From the NCBI RefSeq assembly GCF_030812855.1, contig NZ_JAUSTK010000004.1:186001-250000 (forward strand): a DNA stretch of 64,000 bases, written 5' to 3'. The DNA comes from Paenibacillus wynnii (GTDB taxonomy: Bacteria > Bacillota > Bacilli > Paenibacillales > Paenibacillaceae). This document shows positions 8,274 through 17,327 of this stretch, piece by piece. The position numbers and the translations under genes are program-made. Under the pieces are notes generated by a model. It was not told the origin of the DNA and did no database searches. It worked only from the letters and a program-made list of their open reading frames with translations. The number at the start of each line of letters is the position of its first letter. Within the stretch, counting starts at the first letter, position 1.

Positions 8274-9370
8274 TTAGCACCCGTTTCCTTTTTTGCTGTT
8301 GTATTTTTACTGCCAATCAGCAGCTTCACACCACCGCCAATGAGCAATATGGATACGATTACCGTCTTAAGATAAGTACTAAACCTATATTGCAGACGCC
8401 ATTCCGGAAAGCGTATATCCAAGGCAGGGACTGCAACGTTCGCTAAAATGTAATACAGCCCAAGTGCCAGAAGCCCCGCTCCCAACCAGCCCTGATGATT
8501 CATAAAACCCTCTACCACAGGTTTATCCTGCAGTTCCTCCCGCCCATAACGGCTAACGAGCTGCAGACCGTCGAACAAACTATAGAACCATATGACCGGA
8601 ATCAGAAAGAAGAGCACGGACAGACGAAGCAAATCCATAACGTAAATACTACCGAGGAAAAGCAGCATGAGCTGGAGCCCTCTTTTTTGTAAACCTAGAT
8701 ACATTTGTCCAGCACCGGGAAAGGCAGACAGCAGTGTAGCCAATACTTTGCTGCGACGTCCATCCTCACGGCCCGCCTCCAAATCCTCAAACAAAGTCCG
8801 ATCGACCAGCTCCTCTCCAGCTAGCTTGCTGTGTATATGCTGTACGGCATCAAACATACTATACAGCCAAATTACAGGCAGAACGCCGAACAGAAGTAGA
8901 AAGGCTGAACTGGAAGTAACACCTGTCAGGAAGAGCATTACAGTCATATATCCGAAGAAGGAGATCAAAAAGGATAACCCCCGCTGCATGAGTCCCATAT
9001 GGAAATGCCCCAATCCAGGGATAAAAGAAAGCAGAATAACATGAAATCTTTCATTATCATTATTTCGTACTGGTATTACCGGCTGCATCCCTTCGTCGCT
9101 GATTACTGCTGCTGTGTGATTCGGCGATTTCAATAGAACGATGAGCAGATGCAGCATGTTTAAGCACCACACTAGTAAAAAGCCAATCCAACCGAGTATT
9201 GCAAATTCACCATCGTGTGAGGCAAGGGCAATTAAGAAGGACATAAATAATCCGCCGAAGCTGATTAGAAAATATACAATCCCAAGAATTCTTTTGCCGA
9301 TATAATAATGTCCCGCTCCGGGTATGATGTTTAGAAAAAACGCACGTAATTTATTGATCTGATTTTTCAT
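8270..9370 (-). CDS. Polytopic membrane protein with three PGxGxxYxG repeats
   Basis: 366 residues from ATG 9370, which has GAGGAGAG upstream; a longer start at 9421 would overlap the anti-sigma gene. Three homologous units are visible: NIIPGAGHYYIGKRILGIVY, SFIPGLGHFHMGLMQRGLSF and SAFPGAGQMYLGLQKRGLQL, each followed by two hydrophobic helices ending in a WFYSLFD/WLYSMFD-type motif. The units resemble TM2-like turn motifs. A fourth hydrophobic region closes the C-terminus. Operon position suggests a sigma-controlled envelope function, but the biochemical role is unknown. Confidence 0.78.
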   Translation of the reverse strand: MKNQINKLRAFFLNIIPGAGHYYIGKRILGIVYFLISFGGLFMSFLIALASHDGEFAILGWIGFLLVWCLNMLHLLIVLLKSPNHTAAVISDEGMQPVIPVRNNDNERFHVILLSFIPGLGHFHMGLMQRGLSFLISFFGYMTVMLFLTGVTSSSAFLLLFGVLPVIWLYSMFDAVQHIHSKLAGEELVDRTLFEDLEAGREDGRRSKVLATLLSAFPGAGQMYLGLQKRGLQLMLLFLGSIYVMDLLRLSVLFFLIPVIWFYSLFDGLQLVSRYGREELQDKPVVEGFMNHQGWLGAGLLALGLYYILANVAVPALDIRFPEWRLQYRFSTYLKTVIVSILLIGGGVKLLIGSKNTTAKKETGAK

Positions 9371-9384
9371 TTTTATCTCTCCTC

Positions 9385-9858
9385 TCATTGGTTCCCATCC
9401 GTCATTAGCTGCTCCAACCAACCACTGGTTGCCTGCATCACTTGTTCGCTGTAGGAAAGACCTCCGTTGTCATTTTGTACTACCACATCCATATTCCCCG
9501 TCATCAAGCGGTCAAAGACTCCAGAGGACATGAACAACAAGGTCAGTGACGCTGCAACTGCGTAGTGGAAAAGGGTACGTTCATACCAGCGCTTTCGAGT
9601 CAGCCTCTGCGGTCCAATGATTTTGTCCGTTACTTGCAACCCCTCTATAACCCTGTTGACAAAAGAACCCTGATCCACTAATTCAGGAATTTCATCCTGC
9701 AATTCATCCAGTGATTCCATATATAAAGAGAGAGCTTCCTCATCTTCGAGGAGAATATCCTCCCATTTCTCTCGCTCACCAGGGGTTCCCTGACCCGTAA
9801 GGTACGTCTTAAATCCATTTGTACCCATGAAGTTTTTATCGCTATCCTTCACAGCCAT
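9385..9858 (-). CDS. Probable membrane anti-sigma factor
   Basis: 157 residues from ATG 9858, which lies 4 nt after AAGGAGG; an upstream TTG at 9873 is also open. A soluble acidic N-terminal region (about 1-95) is followed by one membrane helix (LFHYAVAASLTLLFMSSGVF) and a short outer tail. There is no HxxxCxxC zinc motif, so it is not a classical ZAS protein. It overlaps the sigma gene by 10 bp. The anti-sigma role is inferred from topology and position. Confidence 0.7.
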   Translation of the reverse strand: MAVKDSDKNFMGTNGFKTYLTGQGTPGEREKWEDILLEDEEALSLYMESLDELQDEIPELVDQGSFVNRVIEGLQVTDKIIGPQRLTRKRWYERTLFHYAVAASLTLLFMSSGVFDRLMTGNMDVVVQNDNGGLSYSEQVMQATSGWLEQLMTDGNQ

Positions 9859-10418
9859 TCCTCCTCCTTCCAATGGGTTCGAATCCAGTTTCTAGCCCGG
9901 TATAATCTGGATTCAACCGTTTTCAGGGTTATCCCGTGCTCTGCGGCAATTTGCTCGTAGTTTTTTTGTTCCAGATAAAAAGCAATAACGACCTCGCGGT
10001 GCACGCATGGCAGACTCTCTACTTCCTGCCACAATCGATCCCTTCGATCCCGTCGAATCACGCCATGTAGCACGTCTTCATCCTGCGCAGGAGTAATACT
10101 AAGCACATTATCATAATCCACCGGGTGTTCCCTTAATCTGTCACGCCTCCGTTTGGCGTCAATTGCTTTATGTAGGGCAATACGGGTGATCCAGGTTTTT
10201 AATCCCTGATGACGGTACTCGGGGAGAGACTTATAAATCTGCAAAAAGGTCTCTTGAGCAGCATCCTCAGCTTCTTTGGCTTCCCTCAAAACCGAGTAAG
10301 TCACTTTATACACATGTTGGCTATATTCTTCAACGAACTGCCGGAACGATTGAACGTCCCCCTGACAGATTTCTCTGATTAGATTCTCATCCTCAATGAC
10401 GTCTCCCCTCCTTCCCAT
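9849..10418 (-). CDS. ECF-type RNA polymerase sigma factor
   Basis: 189 residues. Region 2 includes FRQFVEEYSQHVYKVTYSVL and EDAAQETFLQIYKSLPEY. Region 4 has LPCVHREVVIAFYLEQKNYE and a helix-turn-helix at LKTVESRLYRARNWI. It is first in an operon with an anti-sigma candidate and two membrane proteins. The ATG at 10418 has no ribosome binding site, whereas AAGGAGGGG stands 7 nt before an in-frame ATT codon at about residue 8, so the true N-terminus may be seven residues shorter. Confidence 0.9.
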   Translation of the reverse strand: MGRRGDVIEDENLIREICQGDVQSFRQFVEEYSQHVYKVTYSVLREAKEAEDAAQETFLQIYKSLPEYRHQGLKTWITRIALHKAIDAKRRRDRLREHPVDYDNVLSITPAQDEDVLHGVIRRDRRDRLWQEVESLPCVHREVVIAFYLEQKNYEQIAAEHGITLKTVESRLYRARNWIRTHWKEEEWL

Positions 10419-10492
10419 AGCAATAGACGCAGGAAAGTAAACCTACCCCTGCGCCTCAACAGATACTTTTTTCCGAATTACAAGTGGTATGT

Positions 10493-10536
10493 AAAAAACC
10501 GTGCTGCAAAGGGCTGAAGTGCCCATGCAACACGGT
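10493..10536 (-). terminator. Terminator after dnaD
   Basis: On the minus strand AACCGTGTTGCA pairs with TGCAGCACGGTT and is followed by TTTTTT. It separates dnaD from the sigma operon. Confidence 0.9.
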
Positions 10537-10546
10537 TCCTATATGA

Positions 10547-11332
10547 TTATTTACCGCCACCGCGAAATTTCTGTGAATAAGCCTTGACGTCTTGGGCATT
10601 TTTCACCCGATTTCGGCTCCACTCCAGCAAAATTCGGTCAATATAACGAAAATGAAGTTTCCCCGCGAACACGGATTCCTTCAACGCCAGTAGAATCAAT
10701 TCCTCGGGATAACGATCCTGATCCAGCCAGCCTGATATGGTTTCGCATTCCATAGGGGATAACGGACGTCCGAATTCTTTTTCGAATATACTGAACAAGC
10801 TACGGCTTTCTTCCTCTATGTCCTTGTTCGATGAAGCTGAAGAACTTCTGCCGTTTCCACTGCCACCATTCTCGGGGGGAAATCCACCTAAGCGATGTTC
10901 AGTGACCCTAGAGACCGAGGATTTCAATCCGGTTCCCAGAGTTCCTTCTTGTTCAGCGGCCTTTGCTTGCCCGGCAAGATAAGCACCTAGCTTTCCATAC
11001 AAACCGGAAAAGTTATAGCGCTCATAATGCATGTCGCGCAGTTCATCATTATCACCATCGATACTGATAAAGCCATCCTTCATAAGCTTCTGAAGCTCCC
11101 CGGCAATAACGGGTATGCTACGTCCTGTTACAGCTTGAAGCTCCTCAAGTGAAGGGAATTCAATTCCCTCAACTTGACGAAAGGAGAGCAAGTGGATAAG
11201 CAGCAGTGTTTCACTACCGCTTAAGTTCAGCTTGCGGTAATTCTTCAGCAGGGCATACGGAATGATTGCCATTCCATTGTCTAAGCCAAAGGAGACGCCT
11301 TCGCCCCAAGTGTTCCATCCTTTGCTGTCCAT
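10547..11332 (-). CDS. dnaD: DnaD-family replication initiation protein
   Basis: 261 residues. An N-terminal winged-helix domain (about 20-120, MAIIPYALLKNYRKLNLSGS onward) and a C-terminal DnaD/DnaB2 domain (about 180-250, LFSIFEKEFGRPLSPMECET, ending with the YIDRILLEWSRNRV helix) match DnaD, a primosome protein that remodels DNA at oriC and loads the helicase. The linker is Ser/Gly-rich and longer than in B. subtilis. The gene follows asnS by 18 bp, the same order as in B. subtilis. Confidence 0.92.
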   Translation of the reverse strand: MDSKGWNTWGEGVSFGLDNGMAIIPYALLKNYRKLNLSGSETLLLIHLLSFRQVEGIEFPSLEELQAVTGRSIPVIAGELQKLMKDGFISIDGDNDELRDMHYERYNFSGLYGKLGAYLAGQAKAAEQEGTLGTGLKSSVSRVTEHRLGGFPPENGGSGNGRSSSASSNKDIEEESRSLFSIFEKEFGRPLSPMECETISGWLDQDRYPEELILLALKESVFAGKLHFRYIDRILLEWSRNRVKNAQDVKAYSQKFRGGGK

Positions 11333-11350
11333 ATGCGCCCCCTCTCTCCC

Positions 11351-12646
11351 TTATGGGTAAAGACGGTACAGTGTACGAGGGAAAGGAATAGTCTCGCGAA
11401 CGTGGTCAAGACCGCAAATCCAGGCTACTGTCCGCTCTAATCCCAAACCGAAGCCAGAGTGAGGTACTGAACCGTAGGTGCGCAAATCCATGTACCATTT
11501 GTACGTATCCATTGAAAGATTATGTTCTTTGAAACGTTCCTCCAAGAGTGCAGGATCATCTATCCGCTGGGAGCCGCCAATAATCTCCCCATAACCTTCA
11601 GGAGCGATCATATCAGCGCACAACACCACTTCCGGACGATCCGGATGCGGCTTCATATAGAAAGCCTTGAAAGAAGCTGGGTAATGAGTAATAAATACCG
11701 GCTTGTCATTTTCTTCAGCGATAGCCGTTTCATGCGGAGCTCCGAAATCATCACCCCAAGCAATCTCAAATCCTTTATCATTCAAGAATTTGATTGCATC
11801 ATCATAACTGATACGCGGGAATGGAGCCTTGATATTCTCCAGCTTGGATATATCACGGCCAACCGCCTCAAGTTCAGGACGGCAATTTGTGACTACGGAT
11901 TGCACGACATAGCTAATGAAATTCTCTTGAACACGCAGGCTTTCCTCATGATCTGTGAATGCCATTTCAGGTTCAATCATCCAGAACTCAATCAAGTGAC
12001 GACGAGTTTTAGACTTCTCTGCACGGAAGGTAGGCCCGAAGGAATACACCCGGCCCAGTGCCATTGCAGCAGCTTCCATATATAGCTGGCCGCTTTGGGT
12101 CAGATAAGCATCCTCTTCGAAATACTTCGTATGAAAGAGGTTGGTTGTACCCTCAGCAGAGGTAGGCGTCAAAATCGGCGGATCTACAAGCGTAAATCCG
12201 TTCGTATCGAAGTATTGCTGAATTGCCCGGATAATCTCCGCACGGATAACAAGCACAGCCCGCTGCTTCGAAGAACGAAGCCAGAGATGACGGTGATCCA
12301 TTAAGAAATCCACACCATGCTCCTTCGGTGTAATAGGATAATTCTCGGTCAGATGCAGCACTTCTATACCGGTCACAGTCATTTCAAACCCCGACTGACT
12401 GCGCGGCTCTTCGCGGATAATTCCGGTCACATACAATGAGCTTTCCTGAGTCAGGCTCTTTGCATCATCCCACACTTGCTCTGATACTTCCGATTTCACT
12501 ACAACTCCTTGGATATACCCTGTACCATCACGAAGCTGAAGAAACTGTATTTTACCACTGGAGCGTTTGTTATTGACCCAACAGCCGATAACAACCGTTT
12601 CTCCGACATGTTCATTCACGGTCTTAATTACACTCTTGTTAGCCAT
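11351..12646 (-). CDS. asnS: Asparaginyl-tRNA synthetase
   Basis: 431 residues, a class IIb synthetase charging tRNA-Asn. The N-terminal OB-fold anticodon domain covers about 1-100. The class II motifs are visible: motif 2 around [20 protein letters not shown] and motif 3 around [15 protein letters not shown] near the C-terminus. It lies between ackA and dnaD with short spacers. In B. subtilis aspB precedes asnS; here ackA takes that place. Confidence 0.96.
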   Translation of the reverse strand: MANKSVIKTVNEHVGETVVIGCWVNNKRSSGKIQFLQLRDGTGYIQGVVVKSEVSEQVWDDAKSLTQESSLYVTGIIREEPRSQSGFEMTVTGIEVLHLTENYPITPKEHGVDFLMDHRHLWLRSSKQRAVLVIRAEIIRAIQQYFDTNGFTLVDPPILTPTSAEGTTNLFHTKYFEEDAYLTQSGQLYMEAAAMALGRVYSFGPTFRAEKSKTRRHLIEFWMIEPEMAFTDHEESLRVQENFISYVVQSVVTNCRPELEAVGRDISKLENIKAPFPRISYDDAIKFLNDKGFEIAWGDDFGAPHETAIAEENDKPVFITHYPASFKAFYMKPHPDRPEVVLCADMIAPEGYGEIIGGSQRIDDPALLEERFKEHNLSMDTYKWYMDLRTYGSVPHSGFGLGLERTVAWICGLDHVRETIPFPRTLYRLYP

Positions 12647-12667
12647 GCCTTCAATCTCTCCTCTGAT

Positions 12668-13876
12668 TTAGCCGTTAATTCCTGACACAATACGATTTGT
12701 ATCACGTGCAATGACAAGCTCTTCGTTTGTCGGCACTACAAGCACCTGCACCTTGGAATCAACCGTAGAAATACGACGCGGGTCGCCGGAGCGGATCTTG
12801 TTAGCCTCTTCATCGAGTTCAATGCCGAGGAATGTCAGATTGTTAAGGATTTTTTCACGCAGCATTGAGGAATTCTCACCAACACCGGCAGTAAATACGA
12901 TAACATCCACACCGTTCATAGCAGCTGCGTAAGAACCGATGTACTTCCGCAAACGGTACTCATACATATCAAAAGCAAGTGTAGAGTTAGGATCACCCTT
13001 CTCAGCACCGGACTCAATATCACGCATGTCACTGCTGAAGCCTGAAATAGCCAGAACTCCACTGTGTTTGTTAAGCATAGAGTTAACCTCGCCTACGGAC
13101 AGTTCTTCCTTATTCATTACATAAGGAACAATTGCCGGGTCAAGATCACCGCTGCGCGTACCCATCATTAGGCCTTCCAAAGGAGTCATACCCATTGAAG
13201 TATCAACAGATATACCACCTTTCACAGCAGTCACACTGCCTCCGTTACCGATATGACAAGTGATAATATTCAGGTCCTTCAGAGGACGATCCAAATATTC
13301 CGCAGCAGCCTTACTTACGAATTCATGGGAAGTTCCGTGTGCACCGTAGCGGCGAACCTTGTATTTATTATACAAAACTCTCGGAATAGCATACATATAA
13401 GAACTTTCAGGCATAGTTTGGTGGAACGCCGTATCAAATACAACGACCTGCGGTACACCTGGCATATTAATCTCGGTTGCCGTGATACCCATCATTGCTG
13501 CAGGGTTATGCAGCGGAGCCAGGTCAAACAATTGGCGAATTTTAGTCTTTGCATCTGTATCAACCAGCGCAGAAGCCTTGAAAAATTCTCCCCCGTGTAC
13601 TACACGGTGACCAACTGCATTAATCTCATCCGTTGAAGCAAGGACTCCATGCTCTTTATCAGTCAAACAAGCCAGAACTTTACGAATGGCTGTATTGTGC
13701 TCGAGAATTTCGCTTACTTCGGTTACATCCGGTTTACCGGTTGGCTTATGAGTCAAAATGGAAGAATCCATTCCGATACGTTCTACCAGACCTTTAGCCA
13801 AAACGGATTCGTCTTTCATATTGTAAAGCTGATATTTCAAAGAAGAACTTCCTGAGTTAATAACTAAAATATTCAT
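12668..13876 (-). CDS. ackA: Acetate kinase
   Basis: 402 residues, full length. Interconverts acetyl phosphate and acetate with ATP/ADP. The N-terminal signature MNILVINSGSSSLKYQLY and the second signature MGMTPLEGLMMGTRSGDLDP are intact, as is the FTAGVGENS nucleotide-binding motif near the C-terminus. The ATG overlaps the hbd stop in an ATGA arrangement, so the two genes are translationally coupled. A phosphotransacetylase gene is not adjacent. Confidence 0.97.
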   Translation of the reverse strand: MNILVINSGSSSLKYQLYNMKDESVLAKGLVERIGMDSSILTHKPTGKPDVTEVSEILEHNTAIRKVLACLTDKEHGVLASTDEINAVGHRVVHGGEFFKASALVDTDAKTKIRQLFDLAPLHNPAAMMGITATEINMPGVPQVVVFDTAFHQTMPESSYMYAIPRVLYNKYKVRRYGAHGTSHEFVSKAAAEYLDRPLKDLNIITCHIGNGGSVTAVKGGISVDTSMGMTPLEGLMMGTRSGDLDPAIVPYVMNKEELSVGEVNSMLNKHSGVLAISGFSSDMRDIESGAEKGDPNSTLAFDMYEYRLRKYIGSYAAAMNGVDVIVFTAGVGENSSMLREKILNNLTFLGIELDEEANKIRSGDPRRISTVDSKVQVLVVPTNEELVIARDTNRIVSGING

Positions 13877-14745
13877 GCACGGTCACCATCCTTGTCGTAC
13901 TTGAAGAAGCCTTCGCCAGATTTCATACCTAGGTGTCCTGCGCGCACCATTTTCTTGAGAATAGTAGAAGGACGGTATTTCAACTCGCCATACTCACGGA
14001 ACATCCGTTCCAGTGCAGCCTGCACGGAATCCAAACCGAAACGGTCAGCCATTTCAAGCGGTCCATATTGGAATTGGTAGCCGATACGCATAGCATCGTC
14101 AATGTCCTGCGGTGAGGCAACACCTTCTTGGAGAACATGCATAGCTTCATTAATTAACAAGCAAATGAGGCGGGAAGTTACAAATCCAGGGGATTCATAA
14201 ATCATTACGCCTTTTTTCTCAACAATTTCATCAACGAATGACTTGGTGTCTTCAAAAGTAGCATCGGATGTTTTCAATCCACGCACGATTTCGACAAGAT
14301 CAACTTTAGCTACAGGATATATGAAATGCATTCCGATTACGCGCTCCGGATACATCGTAGAGCTTGCAAGTTCCGTTAAGCTAAGTGTTGATGTGTTGCT
14401 AGCTAGAATAATATGGCTTGGACATACTTGGTCGAGCTGGTTAAACACTGATTTTTTTGCTTCCAAATCTTCTGTGATGGTTTCAATGACCATATCACAA
14501 GAACTTAGTTCAGCAAAATGTGTTACCTTTTGAATCCGGCTAAGAATTAATTTCTTCTCCGCTTGGGTGATCGCCCATTTCTCCAGCTGTTTGTCTAGAC
14601 TGGTCTCAATCATTTCATAGGAATAATCCAATCGTTCTGGGGTTTTCTCCACCAGCATAACATCGAGGCCTTTGGCTGCTAACATTTCCGCAATACCTTG
14701 ACCCATCGTGCCACCGCCAATGACACCTATTTTCTTAAAATTCAT
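13873..14745 (-). CDS. hbd: 3-hydroxybutyryl-CoA dehydrogenase
   Basis: About 290 residues from ATG 14745, which follows GGATGGAG; a TTG directly before it is also open. NAD-binding Rossmann motif IGVIGGGTMGQGIAEML sits at the N-terminus, and the HADH signature segment VTSRLICLLINEAMHVLQEG and FGPLEMAD-like segment (YGPLEMADRFG) are present. Oxidises or forms 3-hydroxyacyl-CoA, in fatty acid breakdown or butyrate-type metabolism; the partner genes are not in the window. It leads the hbd-ackA-asnS-dnaD gene string. Confidence 0.92.
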   Translation of the reverse strand: MNFKKIGVIGGGTMGQGIAEMLAAKGLDVMLVEKTPERLDYSYEMIETSLDKQLEKWAITQAEKKLILSRIQKVTHFAELSSCDMVIETITEDLEAKKSVFNQLDQVCPSHIILASNTSTLSLTELASSTMYPERVIGMHFIYPVAKVDLVEIVRGLKTSDATFEDTKSFVDEIVEKKGVMIYESPGFVTSRLICLLINEAMHVLQEGVASPQDIDDAMRIGYQFQYGPLEMADRFGLDSVQAALERMFREYGELKYRPSTILKKMVRAGHLGMKSGEGFFKYDKDGDRA

Positions 14746-14852
14746 CAAAAATTCTCCATCCTTTCAGGTATCTATACTTTTGTATTGTACCTTGTCTGTC
14801 GTAAAGATTTATAAGCCCGACATATAATGATATCTTAGCATGTCTGAAAAGT

Positions 14853-14887
14853 AAAAAAAAATAACCGGCATAAAGAATTATGCCGGT
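14853..14887 (-). terminator. Terminator overlapping the end of the FtsH-like gene
   Basis: On the minus strand ACCGGCATA pairs with TATGCCGGT and is followed by TATTTTTTTT. The 5' arm contains the last two codons and the stop codon of the upstream gene. Confidence 0.9.
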
Positions 14888-16380
14888 AAAAGGACGCTGT
14901 CACTAAATTGACAACGAAATTGCTCTCCAGAGAGGACTTCTTCCTTCATAAGGATGTCCAGGGAGTAATTAAACACATTTTGTTGATGATTTAGCAGCTC
15001 ATGTGTACGAGCCATAAGTTCATCCAAAATATTGCTATTCTCTTTCATAAGCTCTTCCGTCGTTACCATTTCTAGCTTAGCAATCCCGAGCGAAGTGAGT
15101 CCCGATTTCATCATTGTCTCAACAATATTAAGTGCCTGATCAAAATCTCCGCGAGAGCCTGTACTTCTTCCGCCATAAAATATAACTTCAGCAGCCGCTC
15201 CGCCCAGTGCAATCATAATCTGTTCTTCCAAGTAATCTTTTGTATATAAGTACTGTTCATGCTGTGGATTATGACGAACATAACCAAGCGCTTGACCTCT
15301 CGGAGTTAATGTAACCTGACTTACACTGCCCGGACGCAACAGTTCCGCCATAATCGCATGTCCAAGTTCATGAATAGCCACACGTTTTTTCTCTTCATGA
15401 TTGGTTTCACGGTCTGTCTTTTCGCCCATCATGACTTTATCAATAGCCATTGATAAATGGCGCTGCTCTACTGCCGTCAGATTCTCCCGCATCATATAAA
15501 TTGCAGCCTCATTCATAACACTTTCCAGCTGAGCTCCCGAGAAGCCGTAAGCCTCCTCGGCAATTTGCTCCAAGCTAACCTCTGCATGAAGAGGTTTGTT
15601 CTTGGCATGGAGATCAAGAATGGATTTACGACCTTTTTTATCAGGCAAGTCCACTTGAATATGGCGGTCAAAACGTCCAGGACGCAAAAGTGCTGAATCA
15701 AGCATTTCTTTGCGGTTAGTAGCAGCTACCAAAAGGATACGAGGGGTATCATTATTATAAATTCCGTCCATCTCCGTAAGCAGCTGGTTCAGCGTCTGAT
15801 CATATTCCCGCTGCTGACCCCCTTCACGCTTACCGCCGATAACGTCAATTTCATCAATGAAAATAATGGCACTTTCCTTGTTCTCTTTCACAGCACGGGT
15901 ACGGGCATCACGAAATAAATCACGGATACGCCCAGCACCTACACCCACATACATCTCAACAAACTCACTGCCTGCTGCAGCGACGAATACGGAATTCGTA
16001 TAATGGGCTGCCGCTTTGGCCATCAGCGTCTTACCAGTCCCCGGAGGGCCTGTGAGCAAGATGCCTTTAAGTGGACGAATACCAAATTTACTGATTTCTT
16101 CATGTCGGATCAAAAAGTCCAGTGCTTCACGCAGCTCTTGCTTGGCATTATCCTGACCACCGATTTCTTCAAAGGTGAGTTTGGATGGGCCGCTCTTCTT
16201 ACGTTTCTTCTCAGCTCCGGCATTCACGGTCAAGCCGCCGCGCATATGGGCTACGAGCAATAAAGCACCCAGCATGGCAACTGCAATAATAATGGGAAGT
16301 ATATTTATTCCCAGAAAGGCCATAAATATCAGCAGCACAGGAATAAATCCCACTAATACTTCTTTAATCCATTTAGGCAT
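14878..16380 (-). CDS. FtsH-like membrane AAA+ zinc protease, short form
   Basis: 500 residues from ATG 16380; an earlier ATG (16443) would overlap the upstream gene by about 70 bp. Two hydrophobic helices in the first 45 residues have almost no extracytoplasmic loop. The AAA domain has Walker A GPPGTGKT, pore loop FVEMYVGVGAGRIRD, Walker B IIFIDEID and the SRH (LLVAATNRKEMLDSALLRPG). The protease domain has HELGH and the third-ligand region STGSRGDFDQA. Standard FtsH is over 600 residues and has a sizeable outer domain; this one lacks it. A housekeeping ftsH probably exists elsewhere. Confidence 0.88.
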   Translation of the reverse strand: MPKWIKEVLVGFIPVLLIFMAFLGINILPIIIAVAMLGALLLVAHMRGGLTVNAGAEKKRKKSGPSKLTFEEIGGQDNAKQELREALDFLIRHEEISKFGIRPLKGILLTGPPGTGKTLMAKAAAHYTNSVFVAAAGSEFVEMYVGVGAGRIRDLFRDARTRAVKENKESAIIFIDEIDVIGGKREGGQQREYDQTLNQLLTEMDGIYNNDTPRILLVAATNRKEMLDSALLRPGRFDRHIQVDLPDKKGRKSILDLHAKNKPLHAEVSLEQIAEEAYGFSGAQLESVMNEAAIYMMRENLTAVEQRHLSMAIDKVMMGEKTDRETNHEEKKRVAIHELGHAIMAELLRPGSVSQVTLTPRGQALGYVRHNPQHEQYLYTKDYLEEQIMIALGGAAAEVIFYGGRSTGSRGDFDQALNIVETMMKSGLTSLGIAKLEMVTTEELMKENSNILDELMARTHELLNHQQNVFNYSLDILMKEEVLSGEQFRCQFSDSVLLPA

Positions 16381-16906
16381 TATTCCATACCCCCATAGTC
16401 TCAGGCTGTCGCGGTAAGATAATAAATTTGCTTTCCTTGCCATTCGTCAAGCTTACATACACATTGTTGTCATCAATTTCGGTAGTTGCAGTTATACCCT
16501 TATACTTTTCCTTCAACTGGTCAAGTTTAGCAGGAATTAATGTATATTTGCGGCTTTCCATGGCTTCAGCAACAGAGAACATCGCTTGATCCCAAATGTC
16601 ATCAAGCTCTTCACTGGATTGTTGTTCTAAATCCAGCTTAATTGAACGTCCTCCAATGACTGATTTGCCTTCTGTGGAGATATATTGGACTAATTCACGT
16701 AATTTCGTTCCAGGTTTCAAATCGAGTTTCAAAGATACTTCATCGCGGTTAATAGATATGTGTGATTTATTGACTCCTTGGTAGCTGTTAACAATCTTTT
16801 GCAAGGGCTCCTGGATAGCAAACTGGCGATACAGAAACCACCCGCCGAACATAAGGGCGACTGATAGCAGTGAAGTTAGTAATACAGGTACAAGACGCAG
16901 TTTCAA
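16373..16906 (-). CDS. Single-pass membrane protein paired with the FtsH-like protease
   Basis: About 177 residues from a TTG at 16906, which is 7 nt after GAGAGGAGG; an ATG at 16924 lies inside that ribosome binding site and is less likely. One N-terminal membrane helix (PVLLTSLLSVALMFGGWFLY) is followed by an alpha/beta outer domain with no recognised motif. It overlaps the start of the FtsH-like gene and is transcribed just before it. It may provide the extracytoplasmic domain that the short protease lacks, but this is an inference from context only. Confidence 0.75.
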   Translation of the reverse strand: MKLRLVPVLLTSLLSVALMFGGWFLYRQFAIQEPLQKIVNSYQGVNKSHISINRDEVSLKLDLKPGTKLRELVQYISTEGKSVIGGRSIKLDLEQQSSEELDDIWDQAMFSVAEAMESRKYTLIPAKLDQLKEKYKGITATTEIDDNNVYVSLTNGKESKFIILPRQPETMGVWNNA

Positions 16907-17114
16907 GTAACGTCCTCCTCTCATAATGGCAAAACATATATCTAATTTCGCATTTATAACAGAATTTCAAGAGTTTATCGATTACATCAGCCTTGAATAC
17001 AAGTAGTAGTATATCATAGGTGTATATACTATTCGAAAACAAATTGTGAATATATTTAAAATTTTCATTACTAATCTTTTCCTGTTTTTGGCCCGCTGTT
17101 ACCCCTTTATCGAC

Positions 17115-17150
17115 TTAAAAGACCGAATCTATTAGCGATTCGGTCTTTTT
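17115..17150. terminator. Bidirectional hairpin terminator
   Basis: AAAAGACCGAATC pairs with GATTCGGTCTTTTT around a 7-nt loop. It stands between the FtsH-like operon and the repeat-containing gap. The rest of 16925-17327 shows no convincing gene. Confidence 0.85.
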
Positions 17151-17327
17151 CTATACAACTAAATGTGATAAATATCTCATCTTTTTTTCAAAGATTCGAG
17201 AAAAATATACTATAATGCAGCTAGCAGTATACATCCTGAAGCAGCTATTGTGTATACGCAAAATTTAAGGGAATTTTTTTCTGTGAATTAGAGAATTCAG
17301 GCTGAATAGAGGGTATTACAGGACGCT

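Noticed and set aside
9371-9421. Longer N-terminus for the three-repeat membrane protein
   Set aside because: It would overlap the anti-sigma gene and ignores the GAGGAGAG site before ATG 9370.
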